Source: G965230615 sp965230615
GTDB lineage: Bacteria > Pseudomonadota > Gammaproteobacteria > HTCC5015
NCBI GenBank assembly: GCA_965230615.1
Contig: OZ246012.1
Location: 992,001-1,056,000, forward strand
Length of the DNA stretch: 64,000 bases
Direction: 5' to 3'
Each line of letters begins with the position of its first letter. Position 1 is the first letter of the stretch. Of the stretch, positions 8,989 to 18,604 are shown piece by piece. The translations under genes were made by a program, and so were the position numbers. The notes below the pieces were generated by a model. It worked only from the letters and a program-made list of their open reading frames with translations, ran no database searches and had not been told where the DNA came from.

Positions 8989-11900
8989 TTAAAGAAGTAC
9001 GCTATTAATCACTGTTATTAAGACTGGAATATTTAAATTAGGATCAGAGCCAGCGGCAACTTCAGCACCATCATCAACGCCATCACCATCTGTATCGAAC
9101 TTTCTTGGGTCTGTACCTAACTGATACTCTTGTAAGTTTGTTAGATTATCGCCATCGCTATCTTGACCAGCATCATTAAGCAGTGGGTTCAAGCCATAAA
9201 GATGTTCATACCCATCTGGAATGCCATCATTGTCAGTATCTGCATTATTGATAGCCGTACCTAATTGATACTCTAATAAATCACTTAAACCATCATTATC
9301 TGAATCGCCCAGCAATGCATCATTAAGTAATGGATTACGCCCCTGGCTTACTTCAATATCATCGGCCAAGCCATCATTATCAGTATCTTGATTAAAAGGG
9401 TCAGTGCCTAAAGCTATCTCTTCGCTATTACTCAATCCATCGCCATCAGCGTTACCATTCGGGTTAATAACGGCAGTAAATTCATTAGATGACACAATCG
9501 ATACACGGTCTTTTCTTGGAATATTTATTTGCGAGAATTGACTCGGTAGAATATGCCAGTCTCCAACTACCAGCTCATCGGCACCATCATTATTACTATC
9601 AAGTACAGTGCTGTCTATATCGATTTCTGGTAATGCTATTGTAACATTATATTGCGTCTGAACTTGTGCATATAAACCACCATCACCGACAGCTACTTGA
9701 TAGCTATTAAGATGAAAGATATCACCCTCATTATTAATCGCTTCTAAAAGCCGATCTCCATTAAAGTCTAAAAAAACTGTTTTATCAGTATCGCCAGCAT
9801 CACCCAAGTGACTGAGTACTGAAGCTTGTGAAAAATAGTTTTTATAGTTTGTCGATTGGGAGTAAGTATCTAAGCCAGCAATACCGCCAAAACTTTGAAA
9901 CTGACCAACACCGAGATTAATACTATTATCAATGCTAACTAATTCAGATAAACCGTCATAATTTAAATCTTGCATACAGTAGGCACAAAAGTTCTCTACC
10001 ATCGCTAAATCAACATTAATAAGTTCATCATCAAACTGATCCCAACTAAGCGGCCTTTCCGCTGCAAATAAACCGCTGCTCACACGCCCTGTCGCGATAC
10101 GCACATGCCAGTCTTCATAGAAATTATTGATTGAAGACGCCCCTTTATTATAAACAAGGTCAGACAAACCATCACCATTGATATCTATCGTAAACAATGA
10201 ATCACACATCACTGCTGAATTATTTTCACAATCTAATGTGAATGGTAACTCAAAACCTTCTACCCCGCTAGAAGCTTGATAGGCGCCACTTGCAGTGTCC
10301 TTTGTATACAGATATACATGAGACTGACTAAATGGGTGAAATTTATGATAAGCAATAACATCTTCGAAGCCATCCCCCGTAAAATCAGCTACTAACACTT
10401 TACCATTTACATCAGGTGTTAACATCTGACAATCGGCGATAGCATTAGCAAGCTGAGCATCAGGCTGCAAACGACAAAGTGCGGCATTACTGGAAGATAC
10501 TCGCCCCAAGAACAGGTAAACACTGGCATTATCCAAACGCGCTTTATGAAGAGATGAAGACCCGAACGTGTTATTCAATAGGTCTGTTGTTCCATCATTA
10601 ACGACAACTAATTTATCTTGCGCATCATCGAATTTGTAAATTACGGCTCTGAGCTTATCTCTACCAAAGCTATTATTTTTGATAATCTTTACTAACTCAT
10701 CATGTCCATCATACTCAAAATCAACAGACCATGTTTTAATGGTCGTTAAATCATCGTTCGTATGATTGGATACCGGTATTGGTTTTACCACTGGATTAAA
10801 TGTAGCTATACCATCATACCAACTTATATCAGCATAACGCAGGCACGGCATATTAGCATGACATTGCTCAACGGACACAAGTCGAGAGTTACCTGTTGTT
10901 AGCGCCGTATCATAATTCAGTTTATACTCTGTTATTGGCTGGCCATCTACGTGTACACTGATACGACTTAATCGCTGACTGATATTACTCAAGTCGCCAC
11001 CTAGATAGCTATTAATCGTATCGTTACGTGCTTCATAGGAAAATGTTACGACGCGCTCAGAATTAACGCCCGTATTTTCATTCCCGGTATAGTCAATCCT
11101 GACAGGATAGTGCTCACCATTAAAATTATCTTCAAAATAACTAATACTGTAGTAATCGCCGGTAGCAATATTAATCACTCGTGACAAAGCCCAGAAGCCC
11201 GCAATGTCATCGAGCTGTTTTTCAACACGGCTGGCAGGCACTTCTGCAGAAAACTGGCCGCCAAACTGATCATAAGAAGGTTCAAAAAATTTACCAAATT
11301 CAAGAATCTCGCCACTGCTGGTCCACGCTCTAAAAAAAGCTGGGCCACGGCCAGCAGTTGCCGGCGCATAAGGGCCATCGTTATCAACAGCAAAAGAATC
11401 TATGCGCACAATATTATTCACGTTTAATACCTGATAACTAATACCACCTTCATCAGCATAGTCACCTGTTGTTGAAATTAATCGACGCCCGTCAAGGCAA
11501 AATCGATCACCAACAAAGTTTTCTACTGCACGTGCCTGACCATCTATTGCAATAGATGCAGCACAACGATGTATCTTTGGTAAACCCGCAAGCTGCCAGG
11601 CTATACCAACCATACCATTGGCGATATTAGCCCCATATTCCAGTGACAAGTTAGGCTGCACATTATTACGCCCTGCCGCAATATTGATTGGGATAACATA
11701 ATTTATCGCCGCATCAGTATAAAGAACGCTAAAACCAATACCATTACTAAGCACTGGCGACTCTGCAGGCTCATCATCAATCAACACCATAAATGCCTGC
11801 TGATCGGTGCCTACACCATCACTAACAGCGACCGTTACAGGGACACTTGATTCAGTATTGGCAGGCACTACCCACTGAATATTCCCCGTTTGCGCATTTA

Positions 11901-12720
11901 TCGACATGCCAGCAGGCGAATTTAATAAGCTGTATTGAACAGATACACCAGCCTGAGCATTAGTATTTACATTATAAGCATACAATGCTCCGCGACTGGC
12001 AACTGTCGTGGGTGACGATACAATAGATAAACATGGCTTGGTTGATACCGAATGAATATTACTTGCGGGTGCTACTGTATAAACACCATTATTCAAAGCA
12101 TATAAACGATAGTTATAACTAACCCCGCAATCCAAACCCACCACAGTTGCCTGAAAATCTGCGAAAACATTATTACCGTTGCCGTCTCCACCAGTGGGGT
12201 GTTGCACCAAACTGCAGCCTGATTCTGCTGTGTTAACACTTGGACATATAGCAGGTTCAACTATTGGCGATGATAAAGAGTTCCGCCAATAACGGAACTG
12301 AAACTGAGTTGCAATGCCATTTTCTTTAACCTGCCCTTTAAATGTTGCTGTATAAGCTGTACTGACATCAGTAGGTAGTGTATCCATCGTGGGAGCAGTA
12401 TGCTGTTGCACACCTGTATTAGACCATTCTTGTACCAGCGCTGTTATATTATTAGATGGCTGAGAAAAGCCTGATGGCGGCATGCGACCTGCACCTTGAC
12501 GTTGCATGCGATCTAAAATCTGAGCAACGTTAGTGGATACAGTATTATAATCAACATAAGCACTATGATCATGAAAGTGACAAGTAACACAGTAAGTTGT
12601 CATGACACTCTTAACGCCATTGCTTCCCTCAAATGTCACAGAAGCTGTAACTACATCTACTCTGAACAGCGTTATCACTAAGAATAGTAAAAAAATAAAC
12701 CTAATTTTAATTAGCCCCAT
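8989..12720 (-). CDS. Large secreted mosaic: cytochrome c-like, Ig-like, SpvB-like, FG-GAP-like, TSP3 repeats
   Basis: 1243 residues. A signal peptide ends near VVTA (residue 26). In order: a haem-binding motif CVTCH at 44-48 with a possible axial Met in RMPPSG near 79; an Fn3-like stretch (about 105-230); a putative-Ig/cadherin-like repeat (about 235-315, PAGMSINAQTGNIQW); an SpvB N-terminal-type domain from about 325 (GFSV, then IPINI, NVQPNLSLEY, GIAWQLAGLPKIHRC); FG-GAP/VCBS-like calcium motifs (DFTGDGFEDV, DINGDGLSDL, DLNYDGLSEL, DSNNDGADEL); and thrombospondin type 3 repeats from about 1083 (DTDNDGLADD and similar). SpvB/FG-GAP units normally open insecticidal Tc or RHS toxins, but here the RHS core is absent and TSP3 repeats close the protein. 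It may be co-transcribed with the small exported gene upstream. Function unknown; extracellular calcium-binding is likely. Confidence 0.88.
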   Translation of the reverse strand: MGLIKIRFIFLLFLVITLFRVDVVTASVTFEGSNGVKSVMTTYCVTCHFHDHSAYVDYNTVSTNVAQILDRMQRQGAGRMPPSGFSQPSNNITALVQEWSNTGVQQHTAPTMDTLPTDVSTAYTATFKGQVKENGIATQFQFRYWRNSLSSPIVEPAICPSVNTAESGCSLVQHPTGGDGNGNNVFADFQATVVGLDCGVSYNYRLYALNNGVYTVAPASNIHSVSTKPCLSIVSSPTTVASRGALYAYNVNTNAQAGVSVQYSLLNSPAGMSINAQTGNIQWVVPANTESSVPVTVAVSDGVGTDQQAFMVLIDDEPAESPVLSNGIGFSVLYTDAAINYVIPINIAAGRNNVQPNLSLEYGANIANGMVGIAWQLAGLPKIHRCAASIAIDGQARAVENFVGDRFCLDGRRLISTTGDYADEGGISYQVLNVNNIVRIDSFAVDNDGPYAPATAGRGPAFFRAWTSSGEILEFGKFFEPSYDQFGGQFSAEVPASRVEKQLDDIAGFWALSRVINIATGDYYSISYFEDNFNGEHYPVRIDYTGNENTGVNSERVVTFSYEARNDTINSYLGGDLSNISQRLSRISVHVDGQPITEYKLNYDTALTTGNSRLVSVEQCHANMPCLRYADISWYDGIATFNPVVKPIPVSNHTNDDLTTIKTWSVDFEYDGHDELVKIIKNNSFGRDKLRAVIYKFDDAQDKLVVVNDGTTDLLNNTFGSSSLHKARLDNASVYLFLGRVSSSNAALCRLQPDAQLANAIADCQMLTPDVNGKVLVADFTGDGFEDVIAYHKFHPFSQSHVYLYTKDTASGAYQASSGVEGFELPFTLDCENNSAVMCDSLFTIDINGDGLSDLVYNKGASSINNFYEDWHVRIATGRVSSGLFAAERPLSWDQFDDELINVDLAMVENFCAYCMQDLNYDGLSELVSIDNSINLGVGQFQSFGGIAGLDTYSQSTNYKNYFSQASVLSHLGDAGDTDKTVFLDFNGDRLLEAINNEGDIFHLNSYQVAVGDGGLYAQVQTQYNVTIALPEIDIDSTVLDSNNDGADELVVGDWHILPSQFSQINIPRKDRVSIVSSNEFTAVINPNGNADGDGLSNSEEIALGTDPFNQDTDNDGLADDIEVSQGRNPLLNDALLGDSDNDGLSDLLEYQLGTAINNADTDNDGIPDGYEHLYGLNPLLNDAGQDSDGDNLTNLQEYQLGTDPRKFDTDGDGVDDGAEVAAGSDPNLNIPVLITVINSVLL

Positions 12721-12920
12721 ACTCTAGCCCTTACTTATCTAATTATCGCCTGTTTGTATTGCCAAATAAAAATGGTGTTTGGCCGCGAAATTTGGTCATT
12801 AAGCTATTCATTAGCTATTAACCCAAAAGCGCTTACTATATACAAACCCAACACCCCATATTAGCTTGTATAAGCTCGATCACCTCACACAGACACTTTC
12901 ACCTAAACAACAGCTTTTTA

Positions 12921-13250
12921 TTAGTCTGTCACACTCACCGATAAAAATTTAATATGACTACCTTGACAACCTTCAACATATATCGTCACATTCGACTGCG
13001 CATGAATAGCAGATAATAAAATTGATACGTTTTCTTTAAATAACAAATTACTCGTTGGCAACAACATTTTAGTACTGGCACTACAGCCAGATTGTGATGG
13101 TGGATTTGGTGTTGTTTCAATAACAATCGCATCACCCGCATTGGTTGTACCAACCCGAGTTAACTTTGCCCCAAACACGTCAGCAGCATAGCTCGCAAAA
13201 GGTAAGACAAGTAAAGTAACGATAAGTAGAGTTTTTTTATATAATGGCAT
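12921..13250 (-). CDS. Small exported hypothetical protein with two cysteines in the mature part
   Basis: 109 residues. A clear signal peptide (basic start MPLYKK, hydrophobic core, cleavage near SYAAD). The mature region of about 85 residues is beta-rich by eye and has cysteines in SGCSAS and EGCQGS that could form one disulphide. No family recognised. It is encoded just upstream, on the same strand, of the 1243-residue secreted mosaic (200-base gap), so the two may be expressed together. The ATG start sits at the head of the signal peptide; AT-rich sequence precedes it. Confidence 0.72.
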   Translation of the reverse strand: MPLYKKTLLIVTLLVLPFASYAADVFGAKLTRVGTTNAGDAIVIETTPNPPSQSGCSASTKMLLPTSNLLFKENVSILLSAIHAQSNVTIYVEGCQGSHIKFLSVSVTD

Positions 13251-13613
13251 GCTATTTACCCCTTTTGTATTAGGTGTTAATTATAAAAATATGACTGGAT
13301 TTGCCCGTCGGTTTTTTATGAATACGGCCTTATCAGCTTTATTCAGGCCGCACTTATCGACTTATTTATTGCCTAGGATGTTAACAAAATAGAGTATGAG
13401 ATCAATAAGACTTTAGTATGAAAGTGAAGCTGTTTAGCGGCTTTAAAGATGGGTGTGCTAAAGAAGGAGTGCCGTGATATTGGCAGATAAGCCTATTTCC
13501 ACCAACAATTTTTAAAGCGCATAATAGGCCCGCCTGATATAGGCTAAGATGGTACTAAGCCCTTGCACTGTGATGCCGGCCTCACAGCAGAGCAAGATCA
13601 GTTTGTTACCGAG
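13251..13613. other. Gene-free stretch with one palindrome
   Basis: No convincing ORF. A perfect 6-bp inverted repeat CTGTGA / TCACAG with an 8-base spacer lies at 13568-13587, just past the stop of the small gene at 13614. It could be a hairpin, but no T-run follows on either side. Confidence 0.4.
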
Positions 13614-13811
13614 CTAGTGAGATTCTTGCTCTAACTCACTGCGCATAATTTGTAATGTCTGATCTTCAATCTTATCACTGGCAACTAATATTCGGTTCAC
13701 CGCATCACTACCTGAAAGCGAAATATGCTTGTGATGCTTACGTGCCAAGCGATGCACAATACGCCCCATTAGTTGAATTGCTTTTGGAGTTAAAATATTT
13801 TCATTCATCAT
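13614..13811 (-). CDS. Small cytosolic hypothetical protein
   Basis: 65 residues, no signal peptide or membrane segment. AGGAG is placed 7 bases before the ATG, which is the main support for it being a real gene. The sequence is helical by eye with a His/Arg-rich patch (RIVHRLARKHHKH) near residues 17-29 and an acidic end (RSELEQESH). The basic patch could suggest nucleic-acid contact, but that is speculation. It is not obviously linked to either neighbour. Confidence 0.6.
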   Translation of the reverse strand: MMNENILTPKAIQLMGRIVHRLARKHHKHISLSGSDAVNRILVASDKIEDQTLQIMRSELEQESH

Positions 13812-14329
13812 TGTTTTACTCCTTTCCCGTTTGCACAGAAAGTGTGCCCTTAATCTTTATTATAGACATCCGGTATTACACTGCAGGACTTTTTGCGAAT
13901 CACATCACCTTTTGTGCAATAAAGCGTTTGCTTTTGTGAATGTGCCTACATTTTTTTAAGCTTGAAAGGCACTTTACTCAAGCCAACTGTCTAAGCTTTG
14001 AACAGACAAGGCTGATTTACACCTCTGCGCCTTATTGCCTGCAACGCTAGTGCGACATAAGCAAATATTGGCCATACGCTGTTTATTTATCGACGCTGAA
14101 AGCCTAGCAATAATATGATGGTCTGATGCTACCTTCCGACGGCCTACGCCAATCGCAGCACTGCCACAAAGCCGCTACTCACTAGTAGAGAACACGACAG
14201 CGTAAAAATAAAAGAGATAATGGGGCAACAGACTGACAGCTTGAAATGCAGATAAAAACCACTTTTTTACAGCATTTGACAAGTGGGCAATAAGGAGTGA
14301 TTAAGACGGGTTCTCAGCGAAGGGAAATT
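13812..14329. other. Gene-free stretch before tRNA-Asn
   Basis: About 518 bases. I see no ORF with start signals and no strong repeat. The left edge should hold the promoter of the 65-residue gene; the right edge lies downstream of tRNA-Asn. Confidence 0.4.
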
Positions 14330-14405
14330 TGGCTCCTCGAGCAGGGCTCGAACCTGCGACCCAATGATTAACAGTCATTTGCTCTACCAACTGAGCTATC
14401 GAGGA
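14330..14405 (-). tRNA. tRNA-Asn (anticodon GTT)
   Basis: A 76-base cloverleaf with the CCA end encoded. The acceptor stem is TCCTCGA/TCGAGGA, the D-loop contains AGCTCAGTTGGTAGAGC, the anticodon loop reads CTGTTAA with GTT, and the T-arm contains GGTTCGAGCC. It lies downstream of galU on neither operon, as a single gene. Confidence 0.97.
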
Positions 14406-14501
14406 ACCGTGAGAAGCGGCGTATATTACCTGCTCACACTCAAAGGGTCAATGCCCTATTAAAATTAAGTAACAACGCCAAAATAGTCTTAGTTTTCAAG
14501 C

Positions 14502-15374
14502 CTATACCTCTAGGCTTTGTAAATAGCTGCGAAACTCGTCTTTGACTTCTTCATGCTCTAGACCGTACTCCACAGAGGCTTGTAAATAGCCCAATTTGCT
14601 GCCGCAATCAAAGCGTTTTCCGTCAAATTGATAGCCATAGACAGACTCTTCTTTGAGCTGTTTGGCGATAGCATCGGTAAGCTGAATTTCACCACCCGTG
14701 CCGGCGGATGTTTCTGCTAATTTGTCAAAAATGCTGTTATTGAAAACATAACGGCCAACCACAGCCAGATTACTCAAAGCATCTTCAGGATCGGGCTTTT
14801 CAACAATGTCATTTAATAAGGTCATTTTATCGCCACTTGGCTCACCGGCCACAATACCGTATTTGAATGTTTCTTCCCGTGGCACTTCCTGCAAGGCAAG
14901 TACGCTGCTTTGCTTCTTATTAAAGACGTCAACCATTTGCTCAAGACAAGTCTGGTCAGTACCCCGGATCAAGTCATCAGCAAGAATAACGGCAAAAGGC
15001 TCATCACCTACCAGCTTTCTGGCACACATCACCGCATGTCCCAAGCCCAGGGCCTCTGATTGACGCGTGTAAACACAGGTCACATTAGATGGCACAATCC
15101 CACGGACAATCTCCAGCAGCTTTTGTTTGCCCGCCTGTTCCAGCTCAGCTTCTAGCTCATAGGCTTTATCAAAGTGATCTGGAATTGAGCGCTTAGCGCG
15201 GCCCGTCACAAAAATTAGCTCATCGATACCCGCAGAAACCGCTTCTTCAGCAGCATATTGGATAAGTGGCTTATCCACGATAGGTAACATTTCTTTGGGG
15301 TTTGCTTTAGTCGCGGGGAGAAATCGTGTTCCTAGCCCAGCAACAGGAAAAACGGCTTTACGGACCGCAGTCAT
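14502..15374 (-). CDS. galU: UTP-glucose-1-phosphate uridylyltransferase
   Basis: 290 residues, the usual bacterial GalU length. It makes UDP-glucose from UTP and glucose-1-phosphate for lipopolysaccharide, exopolysaccharide and osmoprotectant synthesis. Seen: the nucleotide-binding N-terminus VFPVAGLGTRFLPATKA, the following LPIVDKPLIQYAAEEA, VILADDLI for the metal-binding aspartate, and VEKPDPEDA with GRYVF. The ATG is preceded by AAGGAG at 6 bases. It stands alone between tRNA-Asn and a divergent nuclease gene. Confidence 0.97.
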   Translation of the reverse strand: MTAVRKAVFPVAGLGTRFLPATKANPKEMLPIVDKPLIQYAAEEAVSAGIDELIFVTGRAKRSIPDHFDKAYELEAELEQAGKQKLLEIVRGIVPSNVTCVYTRQSEALGLGHAVMCARKLVGDEPFAVILADDLIRGTDQTCLEQMVDVFNKKQSSVLALQEVPREETFKYGIVAGEPSGDKMTLLNDIVEKPDPEDALSNLAVVGRYVFNNSIFDKLAETSAGTGGEIQLTDAIAKQLKEESVYGYQFDGKRFDCGSKLGYLQASVEYGLEHEEVKDEFRSYLQSLEV

Positions 15375-15624
15375 TGAGTACTCCTTAAATAGTATTTCTG
15401 TAGCATTGAGTTATTATACCTGTAACGAGACTACAAGCTGCAGCAACTCGTTTTCCAGGGGCTAGGCATGATACTATTCTGCAAGCCGCCAAGGAAGTCC
15501 GCCGCTTGACCGATAAGCCTTTTTTATCGTATTTGTCTAGAAATAGCCTTTTTTAATAGAATTTTAACAGCCAACACAGCATGGTAATGACCCTAAAGTT
15601 TTTACCAAACACAAGTTAGCGCCT

Positions 15625-18495
15625 ATGCCAGCGATCATTCAAGCGCCTTTATCAGCCCCACTCGCGTTTACTGCCGAGCTTATATTGGCGCAGCACCCGC
15701 CCCCCGATTTGAGCCATATAACGCTATTATTACCGCAGCGCTATCCTGCCAGAGCGTTACGGCAGCAGCTGCTCAAACAGGCACAACAAGCGGGCCATCA
15801 GGCGCTGTTATTGCCTGCTATCAGCACTTTACCCGACTACCTTGCGCTCTATTACCAAAGCCCCAAACCCCTGATTAGCGCTGAATCCCGGCTTTTATTA
15901 TTGGTAGAAGCGCTCAAGGCGCACCCTGAAATGTTTGCTACTGGCAGCCCATGGCTGCTAGCGGAAAACCTGCTAGAGCTATTTGATGAGTTGACTTTAC
16001 ACCATGTCACGCTGCCCGAACGTGTCGAGGACTTTGCCAAGCACTTGGCCACGGCCTACCAGTTAGCCGCAGACCACCCTATTTTACTGCGTGAAGCGCG
16101 TATTGTGCATATTCTCTGGCAGGCATGGCAGCAACAGCTCGCTGCTGAGAACCTCATCGACCCGCCTGCCTATTACCTGCAACAACTGGCAGGCAGCCTC
16201 ACGCACATACCGCAGAACCACCGTATCTATATGATTGGCTTCCAACACTTGCTGCCTGCAGAACAATCCTGGGCTGCGTCGCTGATGGCCCAGCAGCAAT
16301 TGCAAGTGGTGATCGTTGGCCAGACCGAGTCAGAACAATTTACCCCCTGCGCAAACCTGTCTGGCCATTATCCACACGACGACAGCACAGTACAGCAACA
16401 AGGCTTTAAGGCATTCCTCGATTATTGCTTTGCTCATCAGGCTGCCCCTTTGCTTGAACGCGCCCAACAGCTTGGGCAGCAACAGCCTACTAGCCCGGCA
16501 TTGCCCCGCTTGAGCATCCTGGGCTTGAATGCGTTAGAACAAGAGGTCCAAGCCGTCAGCTTGTTTGTCCGTCTGGCCCTCAGCCAAAATGCCAAAAGCA
16601 TTGGTATTATCACCGAGGACCGCCGTTTAGCACGTCGCTTGCGTGCTTTACTGGAGCGTAGCGGTATTGCCTTATACGACTCTGCTGGCTGGGCACTCTC
16701 AACAACCCGTGCCGGGTCTGTACTGGATAATTGGCTGCAGTGTATCGAAGGCGACTTCCCTTATCAGGCTTTTTTGGACTTGTTGAAATCGCCTGCCTTG
16801 GGCAACTTGCTGGCCGACACAAAAGATAAAGATCCACTCAGCCTTGTCTACCGCCTTGAGCAGGATGTTATCTTGCATGAGAATATTGCCAGTGGCTTAC
16901 AACGCTACCGTTTAGCCCTTGAGCTTCGTGCTCAACGCCTGGGATGGAAAAATCAGACACAAAGCCGACTGCGGTCCCTGCTCAAACGCTTTGAAAATGC
17001 AGGTCTGCCTTTACAGAAGCTGTATCAGCATGGGCTTGCGTCAACCAGCACTTGGTTAAAACAGTTACGGCTCAGCTTACAGGCATTACACATCAGTGAT
17101 TTCTTGCAGGATGATCCGGCCGGTGAGCAGGTTCTGGCGCTGCTAGATAATATGCAGTCTACTAAGATTCACATTCAACTGAGCTGGACGGAGTTTCGTA
17201 CCTGGCTCGGCCGCCAGTTAGAGCAACATTACTTTATCCCGCCTGTCGCCCGACACGGTGTGCAACTGCTAAACCTAGCACAAAGCCAATTACAACAATT
17301 TGATGCGTTGGTCATTGCTGGTGCAGACCAGCAGCATCTGCCAGGCCATCCGGATGCCTTACCTTTTTTCAATGATGCTGTACGTCTTGCGCTGGGATTG
17401 CCTGATTGGCGCCAGCGGCTTTATGCAAGACAGTACCTGTTTCGCAGTTTACTGGAAAATAGTCAGGAAACATTAATCACCTGGCAACAAAATAATAAAG
17501 GCGAGCCGGTAGCGGCTTGTCCCTGGGTAGAAGCCATGGAACACTTTCATAAAAGCGCTTATGGGCAAAGCCTGCAACATGACACACTCAGAGAACTACT
17601 CAATAACGCTGCCCTGGTACCAGCTCTAACAGATAATAATGTTCTAGTGACGCCCGCTCAATGCCCTCAACCTCAGGTTGAAAGCGATGCCATTCCACAG
17701 ACACTCACTGTCAGTGCTCACCAGAGATTAATTGACTGCCCCTACCGCTTTTATGTCAGTGATATATTAAAATTGAAGCCACCTGATGATATTCGTGAAG
17801 CCCTACAAAAATCAGACTATGGTAGCCGTGTACATTTATGCTTGCAGGCATTCCATTTTGGAGCGCCCCCCTTAGCAGGGCCATTCTCCGGTGAGATCTC
17901 ACAAGACAATCGTGCTGAGGCCATTGCGCAACTCACCGATATTGCACACCAGGTATTTAACCGTGATATAGAAGACAACTTTCAACATCGCGGCTGGTTG
18001 CAACGTTGGCTGGCTGTCATACCTGTGTATATCGACTGGCAAATTAAACACAATGCGCTATGGCATATCACATCAGCTGAAGAAAGCTATGATGTCAAGC
18101 TGAGTGAACAAATTAGCCTACGTGGTCGCATTGATCGCATCGAACAACATACTGAAAACCAAGTAGTCAATTTGGTTGATTACAAAACGGGCAACGTGCC
18201 GTCATTATCTGATGTATTAAACGGTGAGGAAGTACAATTGCTCAGTTATAGCTTGTTATATAACAATGCGCACTCAGTACAATATTTAGGCTTAGATGAC
18301 AATAAGCGGATCAATGACAGAACACAGGTCGAGCACGACACGCTCGCCACACTCAGTGCAGCCGTACAAACACGCTTGGTTGAGATTATTGAGCGCTTAC
18401 ACAATACTGCGGCTATGCCTGCGCTGGGAGATGAGCAAAGTTGCCGTTATTGTGATGCTGCCGGTATCTGCCGACGTCAGGCTTGGTCACGCTAA
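15625..18495 (+). CDS. AddB-like PD-(D/E)XK nuclease, probable DNA repair protein
   Basis: 956 residues. The C-terminal 250 residues carry the RecB-type nuclease: GRIDRIEQH, then LVDYKTGN (catalytic D and K), and QLLSYSLL. Cysteines in LIDCPYRFYV upstream and CRYCDAAGIC at the end fit the four-cysteine iron-sulphur staple known from AddB. The N-terminal two thirds look like an inactivated UvrD-type helicase body, as in AddB. It fits the proteobacterial family annotated as probable DNA repair protein, which by my recollection is usually followed by a UvrD-like helicase; here the next gene is convergent and unrelated. Base composition looks richer in GC than the neighbours. The ATG has only a weak ribosome binding site. 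Confidence 0.88.
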   Translation: MPAIIQAPLSAPLAFTAELILAQHPPPDLSHITLLLPQRYPARALRQQLLKQAQQAGHQALLLPAISTLPDYLALYYQSPKPLISAESRLLLLVEALKAHPEMFATGSPWLLAENLLELFDELTLHHVTLPERVEDFAKHLATAYQLAADHPILLREARIVHILWQAWQQQLAAENLIDPPAYYLQQLAGSLTHIPQNHRIYMIGFQHLLPAEQSWAASLMAQQQLQVVIVGQTESEQFTPCANLSGHYPHDDSTVQQQGFKAFLDYCFAHQAAPLLERAQQLGQQQPTSPALPRLSILGLNALEQEVQAVSLFVRLALSQNAKSIGIITEDRRLARRLRALLERSGIALYDSAGWALSTTRAGSVLDNWLQCIEGDFPYQAFLDLLKSPALGNLLADTKDKDPLSLVYRLEQDVILHENIASGLQRYRLALELRAQRLGWKNQTQSRLRSLLKRFENAGLPLQKLYQHGLASTSTWLKQLRLSLQALHISDFLQDDPAGEQVLALLDNMQSTKIHIQLSWTEFRTWLGRQLEQHYFIPPVARHGVQLLNLAQSQLQQFDALVIAGADQQHLPGHPDALPFFNDAVRLALGLPDWRQRLYARQYLFRSLLENSQETLITWQQNNKGEPVAACPWVEAMEHFHKSAYGQSLQHDTLRELLNNAALVPALTDNNVLVTPAQCPQPQVESDAIPQTLTVSAHQRLIDCPYRFYVSDILKLKPPDDIREALQKSDYGSRVHLCLQAFHFGAPPLAGPFSGEISQDNRAEAIAQLTDIAHQVFNRDIEDNFQHRGWLQRWLAVIPVYIDWQIKHNALWHITSAEESYDVKLSEQISLRGRIDRIEQHTENQVVNLVDYKTGNVPSLSDVLNGEEVQLLSYSLLYNNAHSVQYLGLDDNKRINDRTQVEHDTLATLSAAVQTRLVEIIERLHNTAAMPALGDEQSCRYCDAAGICRRQAWSR

Positions 18496-18563
18496 GCGGG
18501 CTGCCCTTTACAAGTTCATTTATAAGCTCTCCGGCAAGCCCACTACTTCTGACTTATTTTAAT

Positions 18564-18591
18564 AAGCAGTCGTACCGGCTTACGACTGCTT
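18564..18591. terminator. Hairpin between convergent genes
   Basis: A perfect 11-bp inverted repeat AAGCAGTCGTA / TACGACTGCTT with a 6-base loop, between the stop of the AddB-like gene (18495) and the stop of the PQQ-propeller gene (18605). AT-rich flanks but no strong T-run, so it may serve both directions. Confidence 0.5.
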
Positions 18592-18604
18592 CTGGGTAAC
18601 TAAA

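Noticed and set aside
13568..13587. CTGTGA-N8-TCACAG palindrome as a CRP site
   Set aside because: The spacer is 8 bases instead of 6 and it lies downstream of the nearest gene.
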